Part shown: positions 1-6,527 of the stretch, piece after piece
How positions within the stretch are numbered: position 1 is the first letter of the stretch
Layout of the letters: each line of letters starts with the position of its first letter
From: Bacillota bacterium
GTDB taxonomy: Bacteria; Bacillota_A; Clostridia; DSM-8532
Assembly: GCA_023424865.1 (NCBI GenBank)
Contig: JAFADM010000376.1
Location: 1 to 29,551 of the forward strand
DNA length: 29,551 nt
Direction of reading: 5' to 3'
The notes under the pieces: generated by a model
Seen by the model: only the letters and a program-made list of their open reading frames with translations
Databases searched by the model: none
What the model was told of the DNA's origin: nothing
Translations under genes and position numbers: made by a program

Positions 1-618
1 ACGGATATGGTTTTTAAGGAGGAAAATATCCTGCTTCCCATTCTTCTTGAGAAGCTGACGGTGGATGAGTGGAAGCAGGTTGCGGACGACAGCCCGGAAT
101 TTGGCTATTGCCTTCTTACCTATGTGGCAAAATGGGTTCCTGAAAAGACTGCAAATCCTCAGCCTGATACAGCGCAGCCCTCTTCCGAGAGTGCTCCCGG
201 AGGAACTGCGGATGGGGTTGTTAAGCTTCCTACCGGTTCCTTTACCGTAGAAGAGCTGACTCAGGTTTTAAATGCACTTCCTATAGACATTACCTTTGTG
301 GGCAAGGATGATACGGTACGCTATTTCTCTCAGAGTAATGAGCGCATTTTTCCCAGAACACCCTCCGTTATCGGTCGCCAGGTATCTCATTGCCATCCCC
401 CGGCAAGTGTTCATATAGTGGAAGAATTGGTGGAAGACTTTAAGAACGGTGCCAAGGAGAGTGAGGATTTCTGGATTCGCATGGGCGAAAAATACATTTT
501 GATTCGTTACTTTGCAGTGCGTGATCTTAAGGGAGAGTACCTGGGTGTGCTGGAGGTGACTCAGAATATTGCAAGCATTAAAGAAATAACAGGTGAAAAG
601 CGTTTGGTATCCGAATAA
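1..618 (+). CDS. DUF438 protein, 3' part (hemerythrin-like end + PAS domain); 5' end outside window
   Basis: The reading frame is open from base 1, so this is the C-terminal ~205 residues of a longer gene; the ATG at 7 is internal. The first ~45 residues (KEENILLP, then LLEKLTVDEW and GYCLL) match the end of the DUF438/hemerythrin-like helical domain. A low-complexity Pro/Ser/Thr linker follows. The last ~120 residues form a PAS-type domain typical of DUF438 proteins (PVDITFV-like LPIDITFVGKDD, ERIFPRTPSVIGR, CHPPASVHIVE, DFWIRMGEKYI, RYFAVRD). Such proteins are common in anaerobic Clostridia and are thought to sense redox state or a small ligand; the ligand is unknown. The product appears cytoplasmic, with no membrane segment. 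It precedes the promoter of the next transcription unit and is probably not part of it. I am confident of the family, not of the role. Confidence 0.85.
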   Translation, partial: TDMVFKEENILLPILLEKLTVDEWKQVADDSPEFGYCLLTYVAKWVPEKTANPQPDTAQPSSESAPGGTADGVVKLPTGSFTVEELTQVLNALPIDITFVGKDDTVRYFSQSNERIFPRTPSVIGRQVSHCHPPASVHIVEELVEDFKNGAKESEDFWIRMGEKYILIRYFAVRDLKGEYLGVLEVTQNIASIKEITGEKRLVSE

Positions 619-630
619 AATGAAAGTGAA

Positions 631-659
631 TTGACTTTCCGGCTGCAAATTCTTATAAT
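631..659 (+). promoter_or_regulatory. Sigma-A-type promoter for the yfcC leader
   Basis: TTGACT (631-636), a 17-nt spacer and a perfect TATAAT (654-659) lie just after the DUF438 stop codon. Transcription would start near 666. That gives the yfcC transcript a leader of ~200 nt holding the hairpin at 670-714 and repeat copy A. Confidence 0.75.
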
Positions 660-669
660 TCTTCATAAT

Positions 670-714
670 ATGATCACATTCATTGAGGCTTGTATGCTCC
701 ATTTGTGTGATCAT
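670..714 (+). repeat. Inverted repeat / leader hairpin upstream of repeat copy A
   Basis: ATGATCACA (670-678) is perfectly complementary to TGTGATCAT (706-714), with 27 nt between the arms. It begins almost at the predicted transcription start and ends 1 nt before repeat copy A. It could be a 5' stabilising stem of the leader RNA. It could also be a DNA operator, since the arms contain TCACA/TGTGA half-sites. No T-run follows, so it is not a good terminator. Confidence 0.55.
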
Positions 715-715
715 C

Positions 716-811
716 ACTAAAGCGGGCTATGCCCGCAACCTGATTGAGGCGAAGCGCCGATGAAATAGCTTGTTTTTATTGACGCTTATCAGCTTTAAGG
801 TACTAGTGAAA
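716..811 (+). promoter_or_regulatory. Leader element copy A (candidate cis-regulatory RNA) upstream of yfcC
   Basis: One of three ~95-nt related sequences in the window (others at 4993-5085 minus and 21209-21304 plus). It is about 80% identical to copy B by hand alignment. Visible structure: a hairpin of GCGGGC/GCCCGC around TAT (721-736); a long-range pairing ACCT (738-741)/AGGT (798-801); inside it AAGCG (752-756)/CGCTT (783-787); and a U-rich segment (TTTTTATTGACG). Conserved unpaired blocks are ACTAA at the 5' end, CGCCGATGAA in the middle and TAAGGTACTA at the 3' end. It ends 53 nt before the yfcC ATG, behind a strong promoter. The cis-regulatory RNA assignment is inference from position, conservation and structure. 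Confidence 0.65.
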
Positions 812-864
812 GACGATTTGCACCGGGACAGGCGCTTTAAGCCGAGCCCGGCGGGGAGGTTGCC

Positions 865-2346
865 ATGCCGGAAAGTCCACAACAAGATCTATCCATTAAA
901 ATTGGTAAGAAAACCTTTATCACTGCGGTAATTATTCTGATGCTTCTTATTCTGGCGGTAGGTGTTCTCACGCTGGTAATACCCACGGGAAGCTTTGAAC
1001 GACAGACTGTGGATGGCCGTGTTACGATTATCCAGGACTCCTTCCGCTTCACCGAAGCGGAGAGATTTCCGGTTTGGCGCTGGCTTACGGCACCTGTGGA
1101 GGTGCTTTTCAGTTCCGACGGCGGGGTGATTGTGGTTATCATCTTCTTTCTGCTTGCCGTGGGCATGGCCTTTTCTCTTCTGGAAAAAAGCGATGTCATG
1201 TCCCTTATTATCTCTAAGGTTGTTAAACGGTTCAGCAAAATGAAGTATGTACTTATGGCGGTTATCGTGTTTTTCTTTATGCTTTTAGGAGCTGTGCTTG
1301 GTACCTTCGAAGAGAATATCGCCATGGTTCCAATTATCATTGCCCTGTCCTATTGTCTGGGCTGGGACTCGCTGGTGGGCCTTGGCATGAGTATACTGGC
1401 CTCCTGCTTCGGCTTTTCCGCAGCCATGACCAATCCCTTTTCAATTGCAATCACCCAAAGAATAGCCGAACTGCCCCTTTACTCGGGCTTCGGCTATCGC
1501 CTTATTATTTTCCTTGTTTATTACCTCACCGTTTACCTCTTTCTGTTCCGATACGCCCGCAAAATTGAGCGTCATCCGGAAAAATCATACATATACGGTG
1601 AGGATGCCGCCCTTCGAAACAAATACAGGAACATGGACAGCCTGGATAAGATGCTTAATCAAAAATCACCGGAGGAGCTTAAAAAGCTTAAAAGGGGCAC
1701 ACTGGCCTTTGGCCTTTTTGTTGTGCTTCTTTTTATTGTCATACTTGGAGCGTCGCTTGTTCCCGGATTATCGGATCTTATGCTTCCTCTCATCGGACTC
1801 CTTTTCTTAATTGGCGGTGTGGTGGCATCCACCCTGGCCGGTGTTCCGTTGAAGGAACGGCTTAAAATTATGGGTAAAAGCGCCGGAGGTATTGCACCGG
1901 GTATTATCCTCATTCTTCTGGCTATGAGTGTGAAGTTTATCATAAATAATGGCGGAATAATGGATACCATCCTGTACTATACATCTTCGGCCATTCGGGA
2001 AACCTCGCCCTATGCGGCCGTCATGCTCATTTTTGCCCTCATTTTGTTTCTGGAGCTCTTTGTGGGCTCCTCCTCGGCCAAGGCCTTTCTGGTTATGCCT
2101 CTAATTGCGCCTCTCTCCGATCTGGTAGGAATAACGAGGCAAACCTCCGTGCTGGCCTTTTGCTTCGGTGACGGGTTTTCCAATATTCTTTACCCTACCA
2201 ATCCGGTGCTCCTTATTTGCCTGGGCCTTACAGTGGTTAACTACCCCAAATGGCTGAAATGGACTTATAAATTACAGCTGGTATCTTTTGCCCTGGCCTG
2301 CCTCTTTTTGGTTATAGGGGTAGCCACAGGCTATGGACCTTTTTAA
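865..2346 (+). CDS. yfcC: YfcC-family membrane transporter (predicted amino-acid carrier)
   Basis: 493 residues, the usual length of YfcC/ArcD-like carriers (DcuC/AbgT-type ion transporter superfamily). About eleven to twelve hydrophobic segments are visible, beginning at residues ~18-40 and ~84-104, with a charged cytoplasmic loop around residues 230-275. Family-typical stretches include IPTGSFER after the first helix, GTFEENIAMVPI, and the repeated half-site FVGSSSAKAFLVMPLIAPLSD followed by FGDGFSNILYPTNPVL near the C-terminus. The start is fixed by GGGGAGG at 853-859, 5 nt before the ATG. Members are annotated as arginine/ornithine antiporter-like or basic amino-acid/peptide carriers, but the substrate cannot be read from sequence. 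The neighbouring M20 peptidase (61 nt downstream) and ornithine cyclodeaminase support an amino-acid or short-peptide substrate. It is preceded by its own promoter and leader element copy A. Confidence 0.85.
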   Translation: MPESPQQDLSIKIGKKTFITAVIILMLLILAVGVLTLVIPTGSFERQTVDGRVTIIQDSFRFTEAERFPVWRWLTAPVEVLFSSDGGVIVVIIFFLLAVGMAFSLLEKSDVMSLIISKVVKRFSKMKYVLMAVIVFFFMLLGAVLGTFEENIAMVPIIIALSYCLGWDSLVGLGMSILASCFGFSAAMTNPFSIAITQRIAELPLYSGFGYRLIIFLVYYLTVYLFLFRYARKIERHPEKSYIYGEDAALRNKYRNMDSLDKMLNQKSPEELKKLKRGTLAFGLFVVLLFIVILGASLVPGLSDLMLPLIGLLFLIGGVVASTLAGVPLKERLKIMGKSAGGIAPGIILILLAMSVKFIINNGGIMDTILYYTSSAIRETSPYAAVMLIFALILFLELFVGSSSAKAFLVMPLIAPLSDLVGITRQTSVLAFCFGDGFSNILYPTNPVLLICLGLTVVNYPKWLKWTYKLQLVSFALACLFLVIGVATGYGPF

Positions 2347-2406
2347 TAAACATATGGCCCTTGGTGGTGGTTCTCCTTTCATCTATGGAAGAAAGCGGGT
2401 GGGTTC

Positions 2407-3873
2407 ATGCAGTCTATTCTTATGACGGGGCTTTGGGTTATATTCATTCTTGCAGCCCTTCTTACACTTATTGTGATTTTAAGGACTTTGTCCTTTAAGC
2501 CCGAAAGAGCGAGGGAAAGGGGACAGTACAGGGAACGAACCGACCTGAGCTGTGCCGGCAAGCTTTCCGGCGCCATACGCATACCTACCCTCACAGGATC
2601 AGAGGAAACACCTGAAGGTAAAAACCCCTTTCTTGAGTTTCACCGGTATCTTGAGGAAACCTTTCCACGGGTTCATGACACTTGTGAAAAAATCGTCATA
2701 AACAGGTACAGCCTGATTTACCGGCTTAAGGCCGCTAAGGCTGACCCGGTGAAAAAGCCTGTGCTTATAACCGCCCATATGGATGTGGTGCCGGTAGAGG
2801 CAGGAACGGAAGAGCATTGGACCCAGCCTGCCTTCAGCGGAGCCATTAAAGAGGGCCTGCTGTGGGGCAGAGGTACCCTGGACACCAAAGCCCACCTCAT
2901 CTGCGCCATGGAAGCCCTGGAGGGCCTTTTGGGAAAGGGGTTTGCCCCAGCCAGGGACGTTTGGCTGGCCTTTGGTCATGACGAGGAATTTAACGGGGAA
3001 GAGGGGGCCTTGAAAATTGCGGACTACTTTAAGGAACAAGGCCTGGCATTCGACTTTGTTCTGGATGAAGGCGGATGTGTTGTGAAAAATGCTATGGATG
3101 GAATCGACAAGCCTATTGCCCTGGTGGGTGTGGGGGAAAAGGGCTTTGCCAATATCCGGCTGTCGGTTACCAGGGACGGGGGCCATGCCTCCATGCCGGC
3201 ACCCCATACCTCTCTTGGAATATTGGCTGAGGCTCTTTGCAGGCTGGAGAAAAATCCGTCAAAGCCCAGGCTTATTCCTTCCGTCAGAGCCTTTCTTTTA
3301 AAGCTTGGTCCTCATATGAAGGGCTTCAACCGGGTGGTTTTGGCCAACCTGTGGCTTTTTGAGCCTCTTTTTCTAAGAGTTTTTTCCGGAACCAATACGG
3401 GAAGCGCCCTATTGAGGACAACCCTGGCCGTGACGATGGCCAAGGGCAGCCCCGCACCCAATGTCATTCCCCAGAAGTCCAGTGCCGTCATCAATTGCCG
3501 CATTCTTCCCGGAGAAGACGGGAAATCCCTAGTTAAGCGCCTTGAAAAAATACTAAAGGGCCTTCCGGTGGAGCTGGAACCCCTTGTCCTGGATGACCCT
3601 TCGAGTCTTTCCCCTTCCGACTGTGAGGCTTACCGCTATCTGGAAAGCCTTATCGAAAGCTATTGCGGAGATGCAATTATCGTACCCTATCTCATTATGG
3701 CAAGCACGGATGCCCGCAAATATGAGGGCGTGTGCAAAAATATTTACAGGTTTACTCCCTACATCATTGATAATGAGGATGTGGGAAGGATTCACGGAAC
3801 GGATGAAAATATCAGCATAGCCAATATCAATCGTTTGACCGACTTCTTCACAGCGCTGATAAAGGGGGTATAA
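2407..3873 (+). CDS. Membrane-anchored M20 metallopeptidase, carboxypeptidase S / PM20D1-like
   Basis: 488 residues. One N-terminal hydrophobic anchor (residues ~7-30) lacks a clear cleavage site, so the enzyme is probably tethered to the membrane. The M20 di-zinc core is intact: HMDVVP (His124, Asp126), GRGTLDTK (Asp159), HDEEFNGEEG (Glu193/194), LDEGG, and a late IHGTDENIS that supplies the final His. The long insertion and overall length fit the yeast CPS1/PM20D1 branch, which hydrolyses C-terminal residues or N-acyl amino acids. The substrate is not predictable. It probably shares the yfcC transcript (61-nt gap). The SD is modest (GGGTGGG). Its 3' end overlaps the convergent cyclodeaminase gene by 26 bp. 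Confidence 0.85.
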   Translation: MQSILMTGLWVIFILAALLTLIVILRTLSFKPERARERGQYRERTDLSCAGKLSGAIRIPTLTGSEETPEGKNPFLEFHRYLEETFPRVHDTCEKIVINRYSLIYRLKAAKADPVKKPVLITAHMDVVPVEAGTEEHWTQPAFSGAIKEGLLWGRGTLDTKAHLICAMEALEGLLGKGFAPARDVWLAFGHDEEFNGEEGALKIADYFKEQGLAFDFVLDEGGCVVKNAMDGIDKPIALVGVGEKGFANIRLSVTRDGGHASMPAPHTSLGILAEALCRLEKNPSKPRLIPSVRAFLLKLGPHMKGFNRVVLANLWLFEPLFLRVFSGTNTGSALLRTTLAVTMAKGSPAPNVIPQKSSAVINCRILPGEDGKSLVKRLEKILKGLPVELEPLVLDDPSSLSPSDCEAYRYLESLIESYCGDAIIVPYLIMASTDARKYEGVCKNIYRFTPYIIDNEDVGRIHGTDENISIANINRLTDFFTALIKGV

Positions 3874-4957
3874 CATCCAGACTTCGGGCGGAATTGATGA
3901 GGAAATCCTGGACATTGGTAACAATGCTGTTGACACTGAGGCTTCCCCTGTCTCTTAATTTACCTACGGCAAATTCGGAAATATCCACCGTATAGAAATA
4001 CACAGGTCTTAAGCGTCCGTCCCGCATTTGCCAGGAGGGAGTCATGTTTCCGGTGGCAATGGTATGAAGCTGGGTTGCCAGGGCGATAACAGTGGTAGCC
4101 TGTCGGATATATTTGCGCATGGCGTCCTGAGCCTCGTACACATTGGCGATAACACCGGGCAAGGGGCCGTCGTCACGGATGGAACCGGCCAGAACCAGAG
4201 GAACGCCGGAACGGATGCACGAGGCCACAATGCCGTTTTGCGAAGGGTTTTTATCGATAAAGCTTTCAATGGAGCCTTCCCTTATTACCCGGTTAATGGT
4301 CTCCAGATGATGGTAGTGCCCATTGTAGTAAAGCTCCTTGGTGTAAATGTCCTGGCCCAGTCCGGAATTAAAAAGTCCGGCCTCCAAATCGTGGGTGGCC
4401 AGGGCATTGCCTGCAAAAAGGGCATCGACATAGCCATGGCTGATAAGTCCCGACATGGCCCGCCTTGCGTCGTAGTCAAAGGCTACCGCAGGGCCCAGCA
4501 CCCATACAATATTGCCGTGATCCCGGTCGTGGCGCAGAATTTCATAGAGCTGGTCATAGTCCCTGGAATAGGAGGATTCTCTGGTTTTTCCCGTGCGGAA
4601 GGCAAAGCTCTGTACCTTTCCCTGAGCGTCGGTTTCTTCAAAGGCCTCGTAATGGATATACACGCCGTTGGAAAGATCCTCCTTGCGTCCGAGTACAACC
4701 CGGTCGCCCTTTTTTACCCTTCTGGCTTCGGTGGCCACCGGCCCCTTTTCAGTGATGACCACGACGCAGTCCATTCTTGGCGCATCAATGAGCTTCCATT
4801 CCCCGTCAAGCTTAAAATATTCGGGATAAATAGTGGTGGCGTAAAATTCGTCCGGGAGGATACCATCGCCCAAAGCCTCCGCCGTCTTAACGCATGGAGC
4901 GGCCCGGAAGACTTCCCGAGTAAAATCGGGGCGAACATAGTCTGGCAGCTTAAACAA
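3848..4957 (-). CDS. Ornithine cyclodeaminase, archaeal/AgrE C-terminal type (TIGR00300, LOR/SDH-like)
   Basis: 369 residues matching the TIGR00300 family. Characterised relatives are the methanogen ornithine cyclodeaminase and the C-terminal half of cyanobacterial AgrE/ArgZ, which convert ornithine to proline plus ammonia using bound NAD. An N-terminal LOR-like domain (residues 1-~120; ILPDEFYATTIYPEY, WKLIDAPRMD) precedes a Rossmann-like domain with VWVLGPAVAFD and LFAGNALATHDLE, then GNMTPSWQMR and FYTVDISEFAVGKL. The start is TTG at 4957, with AGAGG 9 nt upstream; no in-frame ATG fits better. The upstream 33 nt lead directly to leader element copy B. The gene follows the CdaR-like regulator on the same strand and may be cotranscribed with it. 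The specific substrate is inferred from family and from the guanidino-modifying enzyme 3 kb away. Confidence 0.8.
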   Translation of the reverse strand: MFKLPDYVRPDFTREVFRAAPCVKTAEALGDGILPDEFYATTIYPEYFKLDGEWKLIDAPRMDCVVVITEKGPVATEARRVKKGDRVVLGRKEDLSNGVYIHYEAFEETDAQGKVQSFAFRTGKTRESSYSRDYDQLYEILRHDRDHGNIVWVLGPAVAFDYDARRAMSGLISHGYVDALFAGNALATHDLEAGLFNSGLGQDIYTKELYYNGHYHHLETINRVIREGSIESFIDKNPSQNGIVASCIRSGVPLVLAGSIRDDGPLPGVIANVYEAQDAMRKYIRQATTVIALATQLHTIATGNMTPSWQMRDGRLRPVYFYTVDISEFAVGKLRDRGSLSVNSIVTNVQDFLINSARSLDVIPPLSAL

Positions 4958-4992
4958 TCAAATCAACCTCTTCTATCAGATTTTTGTCATGG

Positions 4993-5085
4993 ATTAGTAC
5001 CTTATGGTTGATAAGCGTCAATAAAAAACGATGTTTTTCATCGGCGCCGCTTATCCATTGGGTTGCGGGCATGGCCCGCTTTAGT
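4993..5085 (-). promoter_or_regulatory. Leader element copy B (candidate cis-regulatory RNA) upstream of ornithine cyclodeaminase
   Basis: Sense to the cyclodeaminase gene, ending 35 nt before its TTG start. It has the same 6-bp GCGGGC/GCCCGC hairpin as copy A with one loop change (CAT for TAT). Its inner stem is the strongest of the three: GATAAGCG pairs with CGCTTATC over 8 bp (plus-strand positions 5048-5055 and 5010-5017). The outer pairing is ACC/GGT. An extra small hairpin CGATG-AAAAA-CATCG followed by TTTTTT is present only here and resembles a weak intrinsic terminator. No promoter is obvious between the regulator's stop and this copy. Confidence 0.65.
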
Positions 5086-5117
5086 ATACAGCTTAAGCAA
5101 ATGTCATTTTTATTTCC

Positions 5118-6263
5118 TTACCGGATACCGGCAATTAAGGCAGCAAGAACCTGAAAGTCATAATCGTCCCGGCACCGGAGCAGAGCCTTTATTTTGTTCA
5201 GGCGGTAGCGTATGGTGTTGGGATGCTGGAACAGCTTTTTTCCCGTATGCTCAATATGAAAGCGGCATTCGACATAGGTCAGAAGAGTTTTCATGAGCTG
5301 GCCGCTCTGAGGCCCTTCACCGGCCTGCAATATTTCGCACAGGCCTGTCAGGTAGTCACTTGCATAGCGGTTGTCCGAAAGGGAAAGCATGAGGCTGCTT
5401 AAATGAATATCCCCGTAGCGCGCTTCCTCAAGGCTTTCGCCAATACAGTACCGGTTGGCATAAAGGCAGCGCTGAATGGCAATATCCAGCTTTTTTGCAG
5501 GCAGCATCTCATCGTTGATCCCCGCAAAAAACAGGGTTTGATCAAGACCCAGCTCAATAAAGGTATCCCGCCATAGCTGGAGCACTTTAGGCTGCAAAAA
5601 GCCTTCCTTCGAAAAGCGAAGCAACAGAATTCCCTTTTTGTATTTCATGATAAAAAGGTCGTCGGCAAAAACAAGACTGTTTTTCTTAAGAAGGAGCTGG
5701 TTGAAATTGCGCTGTACGGACACCTCGTCCATACTCATTCTATAGGTTAAATAGGCAGTGGACAGATAATGCCGGGTTTCCTTGCCGCAATGGGCTAAAA
5801 GCTGATTCATGGCCTCTTCATTGGTATCCGTGCGCACAAAGCCGTCCACCAGGTTTTCATAATAGCTGTAATTGGCCGAAGAGCGCAGGTAGTCCACAAT
5901 ATTGAGGATGACATCCTCAATATAAATGGCATTAAAGAAGAAAACCGGCAGCCGGTGCGTTTCAGCAAGCTCGGTAACCTCCGGAGGCAGGCTGCTGAAG
6001 TAAATGGATTTAATGGCAATGGCCGAAACCCCTATGGCAATAAGCTGGGAGAAGGAGGAATAAATACGCTGGGGGTTATCCTTGGCGTAGAGAAGATTGG
6101 TTATGACAAAGTCTCCCGGATGAAAATCGGAGTAATTGCCTTCAAAGCCTTCATGGTCAAGAATAACCACATTGGTTATTGTGCGGTGAACGCCCTTGCC
6201 TCCGGCATACAGTGTAAATTTGGAAAAAAACTCAAATTGTTGAAGGGAAGCAACATCCAGCAT
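5118..6263 (-). CDS. PucR/CdaR-type transcriptional regulator
   Basis: 381 residues. The N-terminal ~125 residues resemble the PucR ligand-sensing domain (GVHRTITNVVILDHEG, HPGDFVITNLLYAKDN, AIAIKSIYF, LPVFFFNAIYIEDVI). A central GGDEF-like/CdaR segment follows. The C-terminal HTH_30 region (residues ~335-375) carries TYVECRFHIEHTGKKLFQHP and NTIRYRLNKIKALL, the typical DNA-binding signature. Start ATG at 6263 has GGAGGAG upstream. It has its own promoter and is divergent from the rocB-like operon, while the cyclodeaminase lies downstream on the same strand. That position suggests it controls this amino-acid island, probably as an activator responding to a nitrogen compound. The ligand is unknown. 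Confidence 0.85.
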   Translation of the reverse strand: MLDVASLQQFEFFSKFTLYAGGKGVHRTITNVVILDHEGFEGNYSDFHPGDFVITNLLYAKDNPQRIYSSFSQLIAIGVSAIAIKSIYFSSLPPEVTELAETHRLPVFFFNAIYIEDVILNIVDYLRSSANYSYYENLVDGFVRTDTNEEAMNQLLAHCGKETRHYLSTAYLTYRMSMDEVSVQRNFNQLLLKKNSLVFADDLFIMKYKKGILLLRFSKEGFLQPKVLQLWRDTFIELGLDQTLFFAGINDEMLPAKKLDIAIQRCLYANRYCIGESLEEARYGDIHLSSLMLSLSDNRYASDYLTGLCEILQAGEGPQSGQLMKTLLTYVECRFHIEHTGKKLFQHPNTIRYRLNKIKALLRCRDDYDFQVLAALIAGIR

Positions 6264-6289
6264 TGTACTCCTCCGGGGGATTTTTGTGT

Positions 6290-6319
6290 ATTATAACAAA
6301 TTGGAGAGGGTTAAGTCAA
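6290..6319 (-). promoter_or_regulatory. Promoter of the PucR/CdaR-like gene
   Basis: On the minus strand, TTGACT (6319-6314) and a perfect TATAAT (6295-6290) are separated by 18 nt. The predicted start is about 20 nt before the ATG, so the regulator's leader is very short. The remaining ~200 nt up to 6527 presumably hold the regulator's binding sites and the promoter of the divergent operon. I see no convincing consensus promoter on that side. Confidence 0.65.
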
Positions 6320-6527
6320 AAAAATGTTAGATATTACCTTGATATTTGTATTTTCTACAAAGACTTCTGTGCCTTTTTGTACTGGCTGCTATAGCATGGT
6401 GAGTGAGAATCTGGTATAAATGAATCAAGCGAAGGAGCTGAAGCGGTATTCGTCGGTGTAGTCCTCAACCGATGTTTGTTGCCCCAGTTCTTTTTTTGTT
6501 GCAGAATACAAAAAGGAGAGGGAACCT

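Noticed and set aside
268..717. 149-codon minus-strand open frame
   Set aside because: Antisense to the DUF438 PAS domain and to the leader hairpin, Cys/Phe-rich without family features.
716..811. Leader element as a MITE or other mobile repeat
   Set aside because: No terminal inverted repeats or target-site duplications are visible, and all three copies are in sense orientation just upstream of start codons. A non-mobile regulatory element fits better, though three copies cannot exclude an intergenic repeat family.
4028..5011. 327-codon plus-strand open frame
   Set aside because: Exactly antisense to the ornithine cyclodeaminase gene, which has clear family motifs; the antisense translation has no recognisable domain.
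5018..5041. Seven-codon upstream ORF in leader copy B (MKNIVFY-stop) and at the same place in copy C (21254-21277, MNNLLFY-stop)
   Set aside because: Copy A breaks the frame twice (early TAG and one missing T), there is no SD before either ATG, and the differences between B and C are not mainly synonymous. A leader peptide does not explain the conservation.
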